Below, in pieces: positions 16,032 to 24,544 of a stretch of 37,493 nt of DNA. The stretch's first letter is position 1. Each line of letters opens with the position of its first letter. A program made the position numbers and the translations under genes. The stretch comes from an uncultured Clostridium sp. Its GTDB lineage: Bacteria; Bacillota; Clostridia; Lachnospirales; Lachnospiraceae. The DNA lies in contig CAUCIO010000003.1 in the NCBI GenBank assembly GCA_958442925.1, forward strand, positions 1-37,493. The letters are read 5' to 3'. The notes below the pieces were generated by a model. It saw only the letters and a program-made list of their open reading frames with translations, made no database searches and was not told where the DNA came from.

Positions 16032-17201
16032 ATGAAAAAACAATCACTTTATCCGGCCGTCGTAACCGGACTTTTCTGTGCCTTTCTGGGCTGCGGCGCA
16101 CTCTTATCCGCCCTGCTTCCTAAGAAAAGCTTTTCCGAGACGGAAAACCGCTATCTGGCACAGCTTCCCATATTTTCCTGGGAACGCCTGGCAGACGGCA
16201 CATTCGGCACAGATTATGAGAAATACTTAAGCGATCAGTTCCCATTCCGAGACAGCTGGATCGGCGTAAAAACAGCGGCTGAACAGCTTCAGATGAAAAA
16301 AGAAATTAACGGGGTGTGGCTGGGGTCCGATCAGTTTCTGTTCGAGGCCCTCTATCCGGAGGATATTGACAGGGTTCTGTATGAAAAAAATGTGAAACGG
16401 CTGTCTGTATTTGCCCAGGCACAGGAAGAGCTTCTTGGCTCCTCCCATGTCCGTATCATGCTGATTCCCTCAGCATCTGAAATCCTCACAGAAAAGCTGC
16501 CTGTATTTGCCAGTCCGTTTCCGCAGAATCAGCTTATCGCTGATTTAGAAAAAAATGGTATTTCCTCTCTGATGGTCCCCGTTCAGAGCGCTCTGACTTC
16601 TGCCCACTCTGAATCCCACCTGTCAGACAGGGAACTCTACTACAGGACGGATCACCACTGGACCTCTGCCGGAGCTTACGTTGGTTACAGAGCCTGGGCT
16701 GATTCCATGGGACTTAAACCTTTATCCCCATCTGACTTTACGGTAGAGACGGTTTCCGGCAATTTTCTGGGAACGATTCACTCTAAGCTGAATCTCCCTA
16801 TCAAACCGGATTCCATCGAGCTTTACCGGCCCTTAGAGGAACCTGAATGGAATGTGTACTACGACGGCTCCAGCGAACCGTCCCACAGCCTCTATTCGAT
16901 GAAAGCCCTGCAGACCCGTGATCAATACCGGGTATTTCTGGACGGAAATCATGGCTGGACAAAGATTGAAAATCCTGCCCAGCCATCTGATAAAAAGCTG
17001 TTGATTCTAAAAGATTCCTACGCCCACAGCTTTGCTCCCTTTGCCGCTCTCCACTTCGGTGAAACTCACATGGTGGATCTTCGGTATTTTAATGGTAAAA
17101 TCAGCAGCTTTATCGAGGAGCAGGGAATTACGGATCTGCTGGTTCTGTACCATATTCCTGGTTTTATGAAGGATGCCAATGTCAGCAAGCTGGGGTGGTA
17201 G
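16032..17201 (+). CDS. DHHW family protein (AlgX/AlgJ-like surface O-acetylation partner)
   Basis: A 389-residue protein with one N-terminal hydrophobic segment (about 10-28) acting as anchor or uncleaved signal, so the rest is extracellular. The defining motif YYRTDHHWTSAGAY supplies the Asp-His pair of an SGNH-like active site, and the later LLILKDSYAHSF block is the expected nucleophile region (Ser of KDSYA). Such proteins work with MBOAT transporters to place acetyl groups on exopolysaccharide. AAGGA lies 8 bases before the ATG. Last gene of the cassette; it converges on the BNR gene 53 bases on with no clear terminator between. Confidence 0.88.
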   Translation: MKKQSLYPAVVTGLFCAFLGCGALLSALLPKKSFSETENRYLAQLPIFSWERLADGTFGTDYEKYLSDQFPFRDSWIGVKTAAEQLQMKKEINGVWLGSDQFLFEALYPEDIDRVLYEKNVKRLSVFAQAQEELLGSSHVRIMLIPSASEILTEKLPVFASPFPQNQLIADLEKNGISSLMVPVQSALTSAHSESHLSDRELYYRTDHHWTSAGAYVGYRAWADSMGLKPLSPSDFTVETVSGNFLGTIHSKLNLPIKPDSIELYRPLEEPEWNVYYDGSSEPSHSLYSMKALQTRDQYRVFLDGNHGWTKIENPAQPSDKKLLILKDSYAHSFAPFAALHFGETHMVDLRYFNGKISSFIEEQGITDLLVLYHIPGFMKDANVSKLGW

Positions 17202-17254
17202 ACTTCAGCCCTTGAATATTAAGAATTTCAAACAGAGCTTTCCCTCCCTGCCTT

Positions 17255-18754
17255 TTATTTCCGGAAAACTCCTGTATAGTCCCAGGTAACTCCCTGATCC
17301 TCTGACTGAAAAATAAAGCCATCTGTTTCGCCTTCTTCTGAAGTGACGGCGATCAACAACCGCTCTCCCTCCTGTTTTGGCATACTCAGATAATCATAAT
17401 CTTCCATAGTCAGGCCATAGTCTTCTGCAGTTTCCGGAAGCTCTGTGACCTGACTGAATGGAAGCTCTATTTTTTCAAAGGATGCGCCTCCATCCCGCGT
17501 CAGATATATGGACGAATGAGAACGGGAAGCACCGGTAAGACCTGCTGCCCCGAAATTTTCGTCAAAAAACAGCAGTCCCTCTGTTACTCCGCTCTCACCG
17601 CCAAAGGGATCTTCATTGGCACAATTCCAGGTGTTTCCGCCGTCCTCTGTCTGTTCCAGCTGATAAAATCTGCTTCCCGCCGCTGCATCGGTTACCACCA
17701 GACGCCATCCCATTTGATCATTCAGGAAAAAATACATGGTTTCTGTGCTGCGATCTATGGTCCAGCTTTCTTCCTGTTTGGCTTGCTCTGACTGCAGGGC
17801 TGTGTTTTCCTGATCCAGCTCTGTCTGGCTGATGTACTCAGGCTCCATGATATAGCGGATTGGTGTGATGCCGGATTCTTCTGGAATATGCAGTGACACC
17901 TCGAATCCGGCTATTTCACCGCCATTCTGAAGCATGTGAAAGCTTCCTGTTTCTGTTCCATCGCCGTCTACATCACCTGAAACATACTCCAGTCCCTCTG
18001 AGGAATGAAATGCTCTCCGTCCCAGATACAGCAGCTCATAAATCTGCTGCTCTCCCAGAGTGTCTGACCACACCTTTACCTGTCCTTCCCAGTCTGCCTT
18101 TTTCAGGATTTCAAGCATGGGAGACAAAAGCTTGTCGGAATCATATGCAGCATCTGTATTCTTATCTGTCCAGACAGTCATCGTTTCTCCGTCGTCTGCG
18201 TCATAATCTATGAGATAGGTATTTGTCTTCCCGTTTTTATCTTTTCCGTAAATCAAAGTATCCAACTCTTGAATGGTTCCCGTTTCATCAAACGCTGTCT
18301 GGAATTGACCAGAAATATAAAGCTCCTCCGGCAAATCCAGCGACTTGTCCAGATCTGCCAGAATCCCTTCTATACCAGCTTCAAATATATTGTTATGTTT
18401 GAAACTGATCTGCTTTTTATTCTTCCACTCCTCTATCTTCCATGACAATGCTCCATGATAGGGAATCCCTGAGTATATTATTTTCCCTGCAAAGAAAACA
18501 GATGCTGTAATAAAAAGGAACATTTCTATCCAGAATATTTTCTTTCTGTTCCCAGGCTCTGGTTCTGTTTTTTTATATTTTCTTCTCAAAGCCAGCCACA
18601 GAATCAGTGCTGCCGCACAGCCTGCTGCTCCCAAAACCAGCGGCGGCATATGTCTTCTCACACCGCCATACTGGCACAGATGCCACAGACGCTGCAGGGT
18701 AAAGATGTAACATACCAGACTTATCTTTCCTGATAATGTATAAATGTATTGCAT
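17255..18754 (-). CDS. membrane-anchored BNR/sialidase-repeat-like protein, function unknown
   Basis: 499 residues. The N terminus has three hydrophobic stretches (about 8-24, 35-56, 70-90) separated by basic loops. A large soluble part follows that should lie outside the cell. Two Asp-box (BNR) repeats are readable in the C-terminal half: TEDGGNTWN and TRDGGASFE, with a third variant SEDQGVTWD near the end. These mark a beta-propeller as in sialidases and photosynthesis-assembly factors, but sialidase catalytic residues were not seen. The middle (about 190-300) is an unassigned region with DGDGTETGSF. AAAGGTG precedes the ATG. A TATAAT-like -10 lies at 18816-18821 without a convincing -35. 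Confidence 0.7.
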   Translation of the reverse strand: MQYIYTLSGKISLVCYIFTLQRLWHLCQYGGVRRHMPPLVLGAAGCAAALILWLALRRKYKKTEPEPGNRKKIFWIEMFLFITASVFFAGKIIYSGIPYHGALSWKIEEWKNKKQISFKHNNIFEAGIEGILADLDKSLDLPEELYISGQFQTAFDETGTIQELDTLIYGKDKNGKTNTYLIDYDADDGETMTVWTDKNTDAAYDSDKLLSPMLEILKKADWEGQVKVWSDTLGEQQIYELLYLGRRAFHSSEGLEYVSGDVDGDGTETGSFHMLQNGGEIAGFEVSLHIPEESGITPIRYIMEPEYISQTELDQENTALQSEQAKQEESWTIDRSTETMYFFLNDQMGWRLVVTDAAAGSRFYQLEQTEDGGNTWNCANEDPFGGESGVTEGLLFFDENFGAAGLTGASRSHSSIYLTRDGGASFEKIELPFSQVTELPETAEDYGLTMEDYDYLSMPKQEGERLLIAVTSEEGETDGFIFQSEDQGVTWDYTGVFRK

Positions 18755-18854
18755 ACTGACACCTTTTCTTTTGTTTTATTCATATTTCGGGTTCCTTTCC
18801 CTTTTTCTTATGCCTATTATACTATAGAACACCATATTAAAACAGACTGCATTC

Positions 18855-19496
18855 TCAGCCTCCCCTTGTAATATCCTGCTTCTGATACCACTCCAGAGCT
18901 TTAAAAAAATCCTCTGGCTGAAAATCAGGCCACAGGCCATCGACCACATAGAAATCCGCATAGACAGACTGCACAGGCAAAAAGCCGGACAGCCGTCTCA
19001 TGCCTCCCCAGCGGATAATCAGGTCGATACGGGAAATATCATGGGACTGCAGCTGGCGGCAGATTTTCGTGCGGCTGTTTCCCGGATCCTTCAATTTTGC
19101 CAGATCCCATTCCCATCCATAGTTCACAAGGAAATTCAGGCGGATTCCGCCTCCGTTGAAATCTGTTCTCTTGGTATACAGCAGCAGTTCTCTGGGAAAT
19201 GCAGGGGAATCCTGATTTCCCACTACCAGAAGGGATACAGATTCCGCTGTAATCCAGTCAATCGCCTCAACACAGGCCTTTGAAAACGCTTCCACCTGTT
19301 CTTTGGGACGCCCGCAGTTATCTGTAGTAAAGCCATAATAGGTAATCTCTTCCACTCCTGCATCTTTTGCCAGCCTCAATAAGTCCAATCCTGGCTTTAA
19401 TCCATGTGCATAGCCGTCTTTTTTCTGAAGTCCTGCGCCTTTGGCCCAGCGTCTGTTTCCATCTGGAATAATTCCAATATGTTTTGGAATACGCAT
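18855..19496 (-). CDS. undecaprenyl diphosphate synthase family protein (short form)
   Basis: A 213-residue cis-prenyltransferase. The substrate-binding P-loop-like DGNRRWAK (12-19, with catalytic Asp12) and the C-terminal block RWGGMRRLSGFLPVQSVYADF are those of UppS; the family usually has R-T/S-GG in place of RWGG. It is shorter than true UppS (about 240-250), so it may make a shorter polyprenyl chain or act as a paralogue. The start is ATG 19496, 11 bases after AGGAGG; a GTG 30 bases upstream would place that site inside the gene. It follows the hybrid kinase gene by 90 bases and may share its transcript. Confidence 0.85.
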   Translation of the reverse strand: MRIPKHIGIIPDGNRRWAKGAGLQKKDGYAHGLKPGLDLLRLAKDAGVEEITYYGFTTDNCGRPKEQVEAFSKACVEAIDWITAESVSLLVVGNQDSPAFPRELLLYTKRTDFNGGGIRLNFLVNYGWEWDLAKLKDPGNSRTKICRQLQSHDISRIDLIIRWGGMRRLSGFLPVQSVYADFYVVDGLWPDFQPEDFFKALEWYQKQDITRGG

Positions 19497-19586
19497 ATCA
19501 TCACTCTCCTCCTGATGAGTATTCACAGATTTTCCAGAGGTTATACAGTCCAGCCATTCTCACAGCCCGCTTCCCACAGCTGACAG

Positions 19587-22364
19587 TTACCGCTTATTAA
19601 GGCAGGTATCCAGCACACGCCGCAGTTCATCCAGATCTACCGGCTTCGTGAGATACTCGTTCATACCGGCTTTTAGTGCCCGTTTTACATCCTCGGCAAA
19701 GGCATTGGCAGTCATTGCGACAATAGGAATTGTATCGGCATCCTGACGTTCTGACATGCGGATAGCTCTGGACGCCTCATACCCGTCCATTACAGGCATC
19801 TGGATATCCATAAAAATCAAATCGAAATGCCCCGGTGACTCTGACAGGAAGAGCTCCACTGCCTCCTGCCCATTGACAGCCCTCTCAACGGTGATGCCCA
19901 TCATGGACAAGAGTTCTTTCCCAATCTCGGCATTCAGGTCATTGTCTTCAGCCAGCAGGACGCAGGACTTCTCATAGGTTCCCATTGCTTCTGCCTGTGT
20001 CTTTGGCGTCTCTGGTTCCACCAGCTCCCGAAAGCTTCCAAGGAGTCGGCTTTTAAACAGCGGCTTTGTCAAAAAATGTGTTACTCCCAGAGATCGGGCC
20101 TGGGCTTCTATTTCCGACCAGTCGTAAGCTGTAAGGAAAACAATAGGAACCTGCTCGCCCACAATTTCCCGGATGCGCACCGCCGTTTCCAGGCCGTCCA
20201 TGCCAGGCATCTTCCAATCCAGAATAATGGCAAAGTAGTCGTTGCCCTGCCGGCTGCGCTCTGCTGCCAGTTCTACTGCCCGCTCCCCAGTCAGACACCA
20301 CTCCGCATCTAATCCTATCTCCCGGAGCAAAATGCAGGTGCTCTCACAGGTATCTTTATCGTCATCAGCCAGCAGCACCGGCAGACCATGGAATATTTCA
20401 GGCAAAGAAGAATTTTCCGGCACAAATTTCAGATGGATTGTGACAGTAAACCGCGTCCCTTTTCCCAGATCAGAGTCTACACGAATATCGCCGTCCATCA
20501 TGCGGATCAGGTTGTGAGTAATGGCCATGCCAAGCCCTGTGCCAGTCACTTTGCACAGTCGGCTGTCCTCGGCCCGTGTGAAGGGTTCAAATACCACCTT
20601 CAAAAATTCCGGACTCATTCCAATGCCGTTGTCCTCAAAGATAAACTCATATTCTCCATAGTTGTCACTGTGAGACGGGCGCTCCAGGGCAGTCATGCAG
20701 ATCTTTCCCCCATCCGGTGTGTATTTCACCGCATTGCTGAACAGGTTTACAAATGCCTGCTGCAGCCGGAGACAGTCTCCGAAAACCCTCTCGTGGCGAA
20801 GCTTCTGAACATTAAGCTCCAATACATGTCCATGTTCCTGCGCAGAGGGCATAATCATTGCCAGAGTCTCGTCAATGAGGTCTGCCAGGCTGAACTCCTC
20901 TTCCTGCAGTTCAATGGCTCCTGACTCGATTTTGCTCATATCCAGTATCTCATTGATGAGAGACAGCAAATGCCTGGAAGACATATTGATCTTTGTAAGG
21001 CAGTCCTGAATGCGGTCGGGCTCATGAAGATGAGTGGCTGCAATAGCCGCCATGCCGACAATGGCATTCATGGGTGTGCGAATGTCGTGGCTCATACGGG
21101 AGAGGAATTCCGTTTTGGCCGCATTTGCCGACTCGGCATAGCGGTAAGCATCCTTTAAGGCCTGCTGCTGAAGCAGGCGCTCCGCTTTCAGCTTGTCAAT
21201 GTCCGCATGGTACATGGCCACCTTGGCAGGCAGCCCGTCTAGCCGCTCTGTCACCTGAAAGATCGTCCGCAGCCAGACATTCTCCCTGGAACGAATCGTA
21301 TACTCCATCTCAATCCGATTCTCCTGTTCCAGGCTTTTCCGAAGATTTTCCAGGCTGGTGAACCTTCTGAACTCCTCCTGATAATCTTCTGTTACCAGCT
21401 GCTCTGTCACTGTTTTTATAATCTCGGAATAGACTCCTTCCTTCTGAATCTCTAAGTACTCCTGCCCCCGGTAGGACAGCATGGCAAACCAGTCCCGTAC
21501 CAAATCTACTTCAAAGACTCCCACATATTCGTTCTGCATACCCAGCAGTGCACGCTGAAGCTTACTGTATGTATCACGATGTCTCATCTCCTCGGCAGCA
21601 TCCCACAGCAGTCCATAAATTAACGGCGGCTCCCCTTTTCTCTGAGTGCGCCGGGCAAGGAAACCAAACCACACCATCCCGCCTGTCCGGGCATGGAGCA
21701 TCTGTACATAAACTGTCTTCTCTGTCCCCTGTTCAAAAATCTTCCGGACCGTTTCAATCTGATCCTGCGGGCAAACCATACCCCTGTCCACGCATTTCAT
21801 AAAGTCTCGTGTCAGAAGCAGAGACTCCTCTTCTCCCTGTGCCTCTCCCTGAGCATTCCTATCAATCGGAGTATAGACCGACAGCACATCCGTTCTGGCA
21901 TCGTAGCGGAACGTATACCGCTCCGAACTGCGGATTGCCTGACGGTATCTCTCCTGTTCCATCTCCTCCTGCGTCTGATCCGTGATATCCCGGTACACTC
22001 CAACTGCGGAACCAGTAGGCTGCCCGTCTTCAGAGAGGATTGCCCGAAAGCTGAGCTGCTGAACGCTTTCTTTTCCATCAGCCTGAACCAGCCTCACTCT
22101 TCCAGAGGCGCTGGCAGCTCCCCTCAGTATTTCTTCATGGATGCGGATATATTCCTCCACCGTATCAGGAGCGATGATTCCCCTCTTTACCATCTCATAA
22201 GGGACTCCTGGCTGTTCCTCTGCCACTCCAAAGTTCTTCGCAGTCTTAGGATCCACCCGTATGGTCTGTGCTGCCAGATCGTAAATAAACACCAGGCTTC
22301 CTGACTCCTCTGCAGCAATCTGAAAAGCCTTCATAAAAACATACTGCTGCTTGTCACTTCCCAT
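19587..22364 (-). CDS. hybrid sensor histidine kinase with two receiver domains
   Basis: A 925-residue cytosolic sensor with no membrane segment. It has about three PAS-like sensor modules (roughly 15-130, 145-255, 275-390), then HisKA with phospho-acceptor His426 in SRMSHDIRTPMN and an HATPase domain (VNLFSNAVKYTP, DNGIGMSP, TGTGLGMAI). Two receivers follow: REC1 with Asp716 in ILDWKMPG and REC2 with Asp853 in FMDIQMPVMDG. No Hpt domain, DNA-binding output or GGDEF domain is fused, so the phosphate must pass to a separate partner not encoded nearby. GGGAGG lies 9 bases before the ATG. Such hybrid kinases are common in Lachnospiraceae; the signal is unknown. Confidence 0.92.
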   Translation of the reverse strand: MGSDKQQYVFMKAFQIAAEESGSLVFIYDLAAQTIRVDPKTAKNFGVAEEQPGVPYEMVKRGIIAPDTVEEYIRIHEEILRGAASASGRVRLVQADGKESVQQLSFRAILSEDGQPTGSAVGVYRDITDQTQEEMEQERYRQAIRSSERYTFRYDARTDVLSVYTPIDRNAQGEAQGEEESLLLTRDFMKCVDRGMVCPQDQIETVRKIFEQGTEKTVYVQMLHARTGGMVWFGFLARRTQRKGEPPLIYGLLWDAAEEMRHRDTYSKLQRALLGMQNEYVGVFEVDLVRDWFAMLSYRGQEYLEIQKEGVYSEIIKTVTEQLVTEDYQEEFRRFTSLENLRKSLEQENRIEMEYTIRSRENVWLRTIFQVTERLDGLPAKVAMYHADIDKLKAERLLQQQALKDAYRYAESANAAKTEFLSRMSHDIRTPMNAIVGMAAIAATHLHEPDRIQDCLTKINMSSRHLLSLINEILDMSKIESGAIELQEEEFSLADLIDETLAMIMPSAQEHGHVLELNVQKLRHERVFGDCLRLQQAFVNLFSNAVKYTPDGGKICMTALERPSHSDNYGEYEFIFEDNGIGMSPEFLKVVFEPFTRAEDSRLCKVTGTGLGMAITHNLIRMMDGDIRVDSDLGKGTRFTVTIHLKFVPENSSLPEIFHGLPVLLADDDKDTCESTCILLREIGLDAEWCLTGERAVELAAERSRQGNDYFAIILDWKMPGMDGLETAVRIREIVGEQVPIVFLTAYDWSEIEAQARSLGVTHFLTKPLFKSRLLGSFRELVEPETPKTQAEAMGTYEKSCVLLAEDNDLNAEIGKELLSMMGITVERAVNGQEAVELFLSESPGHFDLIFMDIQMPVMDGYEASRAIRMSERQDADTIPIVAMTANAFAEDVKRALKAGMNEYLTKPVDLDELRRVLDTCLNKR

Positions 22365-22539
22365 ACTTCATTACCTCCCAAGTACCCTTGTTTACACTGC
22401 TTGATCGCTCAAAGACTCTCACTCCTAATCCGTACATTCCGGCTTTGCAAACCACATTTAAAACTGTGCTGGAAATGTTTTCTCTAAGTCTGGAAAAGGT
22501 GTGTTTAACACGAAACATGAAATGAATTTTGATAGGCAA

Positions 22540-22568
22540 ATTATAGTATAAATCCTTTATTTTGTCTA
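22540..22568 (-). promoter_or_regulatory. promoter of the hybrid kinase gene
   Basis: Minus strand: TAGACA (22563-22568, five of six), a 17-base spacer and a perfect TATAAT (22540-22545). It leaves an untranslated leader of about 170 bases before the start at 22364, in which GTGTTAAACAC forms a small palindrome; nothing else was recognised in this leader. Confidence 0.6.
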
Positions 22569-22582
22569 TTGGTTTCAAGCCA

Positions 22583-22603
22583 CGCCCTGCCTTGTGCAGG
22601 GCG
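22583..22603 (-). terminator. GC-rich hairpin after the YbjQ gene
   Basis: CGCCCTGC, five bases, GCAGGGCG: a perfect 8-base stem, 20 bases past the stop codon of the YbjQ-family gene. The U-tract is poor on both strands, but position and stem strength fit a terminator that separates this gene from the hybrid-kinase promoter. Confidence 0.5.
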
Positions 22604-22622
22604 ATTCCTTCGTTTTAATAAT

Positions 22623-22952
22623 CTATTCCACCACAACGGCTGTCCCGCTGGCTGTTACCATAAGCATGCCATTATCTGCACCGAGAACCTCATAATCAAT
22701 GTCTACGCCTACTACTGCATTGGCGCCTAAGGCAGCTGCCCTTTCTTCCATTTCTCTTAATGCACTTTCTCTGGCCTGAACCAGTTCCTGCTCGTAACTG
22801 TTTGATCTTCCTCCAAAGAAATTGCTGAATGAAGCTGCAATATCCCTTACAAAATTTACACCGGATATTACTTCTCCAAAAACAATCCCTCTGTACTCTA
22901 CGATTCTTTTACCTTCTATAGAAGTTGTCGTTGTTGAAATCATATTCATCAT
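22623..22952 (-). CDS. YbjQ/DUF74 family protein
   Basis: A 109-residue small cytosolic protein of the YbjQ (DUF74) family. Members form pentameric rings and are annotated as putative heavy-metal-binding; no biochemical role is firmly known. The family blocks EVISGVNFVRDIAASF, ALREMEERAAALGANAVVGVDIDYE and the C-terminal TASGTAVVV are present at normal length. AAAGGAG lies just upstream; the first two ATG codons are adjacent, and the second has the better spacing. Single gene, flanked by a hairpin downstream and a decayed gene upstream. Confidence 0.9.
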   Translation of the reverse strand: MMNMISTTTTSIEGKRIVEYRGIVFGEVISGVNFVRDIAASFSNFFGGRSNSYEQELVQARESALREMEERAAALGANAVVGVDIDYEVLGADNGMLMVTASGTAVVVE

Positions 22953-22981
22953 CCTCTCCTTTAATCATAATCAAAGATCCA

Positions 22982-23342
22982 TCACAATTTTTTTACAATT
23001 TCGATTGCTGTGCAGAGCAATTCATATCGTATATTTCTTTGGGTATTCCAACTGCGTGAATCCCATTCCTCACCACTTACATCATCACCTGCATACAGTA
23101 GCTGTGCGAGTGGGATGTTATAATAGTGAGACACCGCAAACGATGAATGCTCCACATCCCATGGCATATAACTCTTCAAGCGCCACTGCCTCACCAGGCC
23201 CACCGCAAAGTGCCATTGTAATACAAAGTCTGTCTGTACCATATCTGACACTGCCAAGAACGATTCTTTTACGCCATCATAATGTTTGATGTAGTTTCCG
23301 AGCTGACTGATTCATCTGGAATGCCTTGTTTGTCATTTTTCA
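22982..23342 (-). pseudogene. nucleoside phosphorylase remnant with internal deletion and frameshifts
   Basis: Pieces of one purine/uridine-phosphorylase-like protein can be read in different frames. Near 23300 come DKQGIPDES and then QLGNYIKHYDGVK in another frame. A third frame gives RIVLGSVRYG and then LCITMALCGGPGEAVALEEL followed by YAMGCGAFIVCG. The reading then jumps to the C terminus, SFAVSHYYNIPLAQLLYAGDD and GEEWDSRSWNTQRNIRYELL, ending KKL. About 100 central residues between AFIVCG and SFAVSHYY are missing, and the two frames meet over a shared TTTGCGGT. No single frame is intact, so the gene is dead. It begins at or within the end of jetD. Confidence 0.7.
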
Positions 23343-24544
23343 TAATAACCGATAATCTCCTGTTCCAGCTTCACATTATGCTTCAACATATATTCAACTG
23401 TATTACAGTAAAGTTCGTTTTCTGCTAAAGACTTCAGTCTGCCCCGATCCCGCTCACTCAGCGGCTGGCAGCATCTGCAAAAACGTTCATCCTGAAGTTC
23501 TGCCGCCGACATACGATACAGTCCAAAGGGAATTTCTGTTATCCGGCACAAATTTTCATGGATATAAAATCCGCCTGCATCTAAATCTCCAAAATGCAGG
23601 TATTTCACCCTCGGATTATTCTGATATACCAATTTTAAAAAATCCCGCTGAAACCTAGTTGCATAGCCTCCCAGATAGAAAAAACTGACCTCCTGATTCC
23701 CACAACGGTAAAAAGAAGTTTTATTTTCCACTGTCATAAATTCCGGCGTGTGAACAATTACCTGCTCCAACGCCTCAAGATCCTCAGTACAAAATTCAAC
23801 ACCATGTTTTAAAGCCCCCAGTTCCAGCAGTTTCCCATCAATTTTCAGTGTGATATCTCCCTTTAGACAGATCTTCTGCTTTTTCGGAACAATGTGGTAT
23901 TTCTGCAAAATCTCGTCCTGTAATTCCCCCTCTTCACAAGGCATTTTTTCATATGCCCGAAGCAGATTACATACGCTTTCCAACGTATTTTCTTCCAGAT
24001 ACTTGGAAGAACCGTAAATCAGCATAGACGCTTCCCGCACATAAAGCAGGGTTTCATTTTTTTCAATAAATGTAAGAGCCTTCAGCACCTCCTCTGTCTG
24101 AAGGTAACTGTTTGGAATTTTGTTTTGCACAAGGATCCCCTTTAACCGCTCACATTCCCTGTCTGCCGCCGGAGAAATCCCGCTGTAGCGGGCAATCATC
24201 TTCTCCACATACTGCCGTTTTCTGGATTTCGATTCATACCCGCAGGCCGACTCCAGATAGGCTTCAATCTCTTCTACCTTCTCGTCAATCAGGTAAATCT
24301 TTGCAATCTCGCTGCTGAAACCATTTTTCTCAAATGCAAGAAATCCATCTCTGCTGCAGACTTCTGCAGCCTGGTTAATTGCCTCTATCTCTTCCAGGTC
24401 TCCATCATTTTTATTATACTTTTTATACAGTTCCACAGGTGAAATGCTGGTTCTGCGGCAAATCACATTGGTTCCGCTATCCTTCCTGCTTTTCCGGTAT
24501 TTCTCCACCAACAAAATCAGCATTTTTTCTTTATATGTTTTCAT
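23333..24544 (-). CDS. jetD: Wadjet nuclease subunit JetD (TOPRIM)
   Basis: 403 residues. JetD is the nuclease of the Wadjet SMC complex and cuts closed circular plasmid DNA. The C-terminal half holds the topoisomerase/primase (TOPRIM) core, with the metal-binding Asp pair in YLHFGDLDAGG (GDLD at about 319-322) and a preceding conserved Glu region around VENKTSFY. The N-terminal half is the helical DUF3322-like arm. The start is placed at ATG 24544, inside the end of jetC (14-base overlap), with GAGG 9 bases upstream; longer in-frame versions read back into jetC coding sequence with a Cys-rich stretch that looks unreal. Last gene of the jetABCD operon. Confidence 0.88.
   Translation of the reverse strand: MKTYKEKMLILLVEKYRKSRKDSGTNVICRRTSISPVELYKKYNKNDGDLEEIEAINQAAEVCSRDGFLAFEKNGFSSEIAKIYLIDEKVEEIEAYLESACGYESKSRKRQYVEKMIARYSGISPAADRECERLKGILVQNKIPNSYLQTEEVLKALTFIEKNETLLYVREASMLIYGSSKYLEENTLESVCNLLRAYEKMPCEEGELQDEILQKYHIVPKKQKICLKGDITLKIDGKLLELGALKHGVEFCTEDLEALEQVIVHTPEFMTVENKTSFYRCGNQEVSFFYLGGYATRFQRDFLKLVYQNNPRVKYLHFGDLDAGGFYIHENLCRITEIPFGLYRMSAAELQDERFCRCCQPLSERDRGRLKSLAENELYCNTVEYMLKHNVKLEQEIIGYYEK

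Noticed and set aside
22354..22578. Leftward open frame of 74 codons in the kinase leader
   Set aside because: It overlaps the start of the kinase gene, has no good ribosome site and no known similarity; the stretch is better explained as leader.
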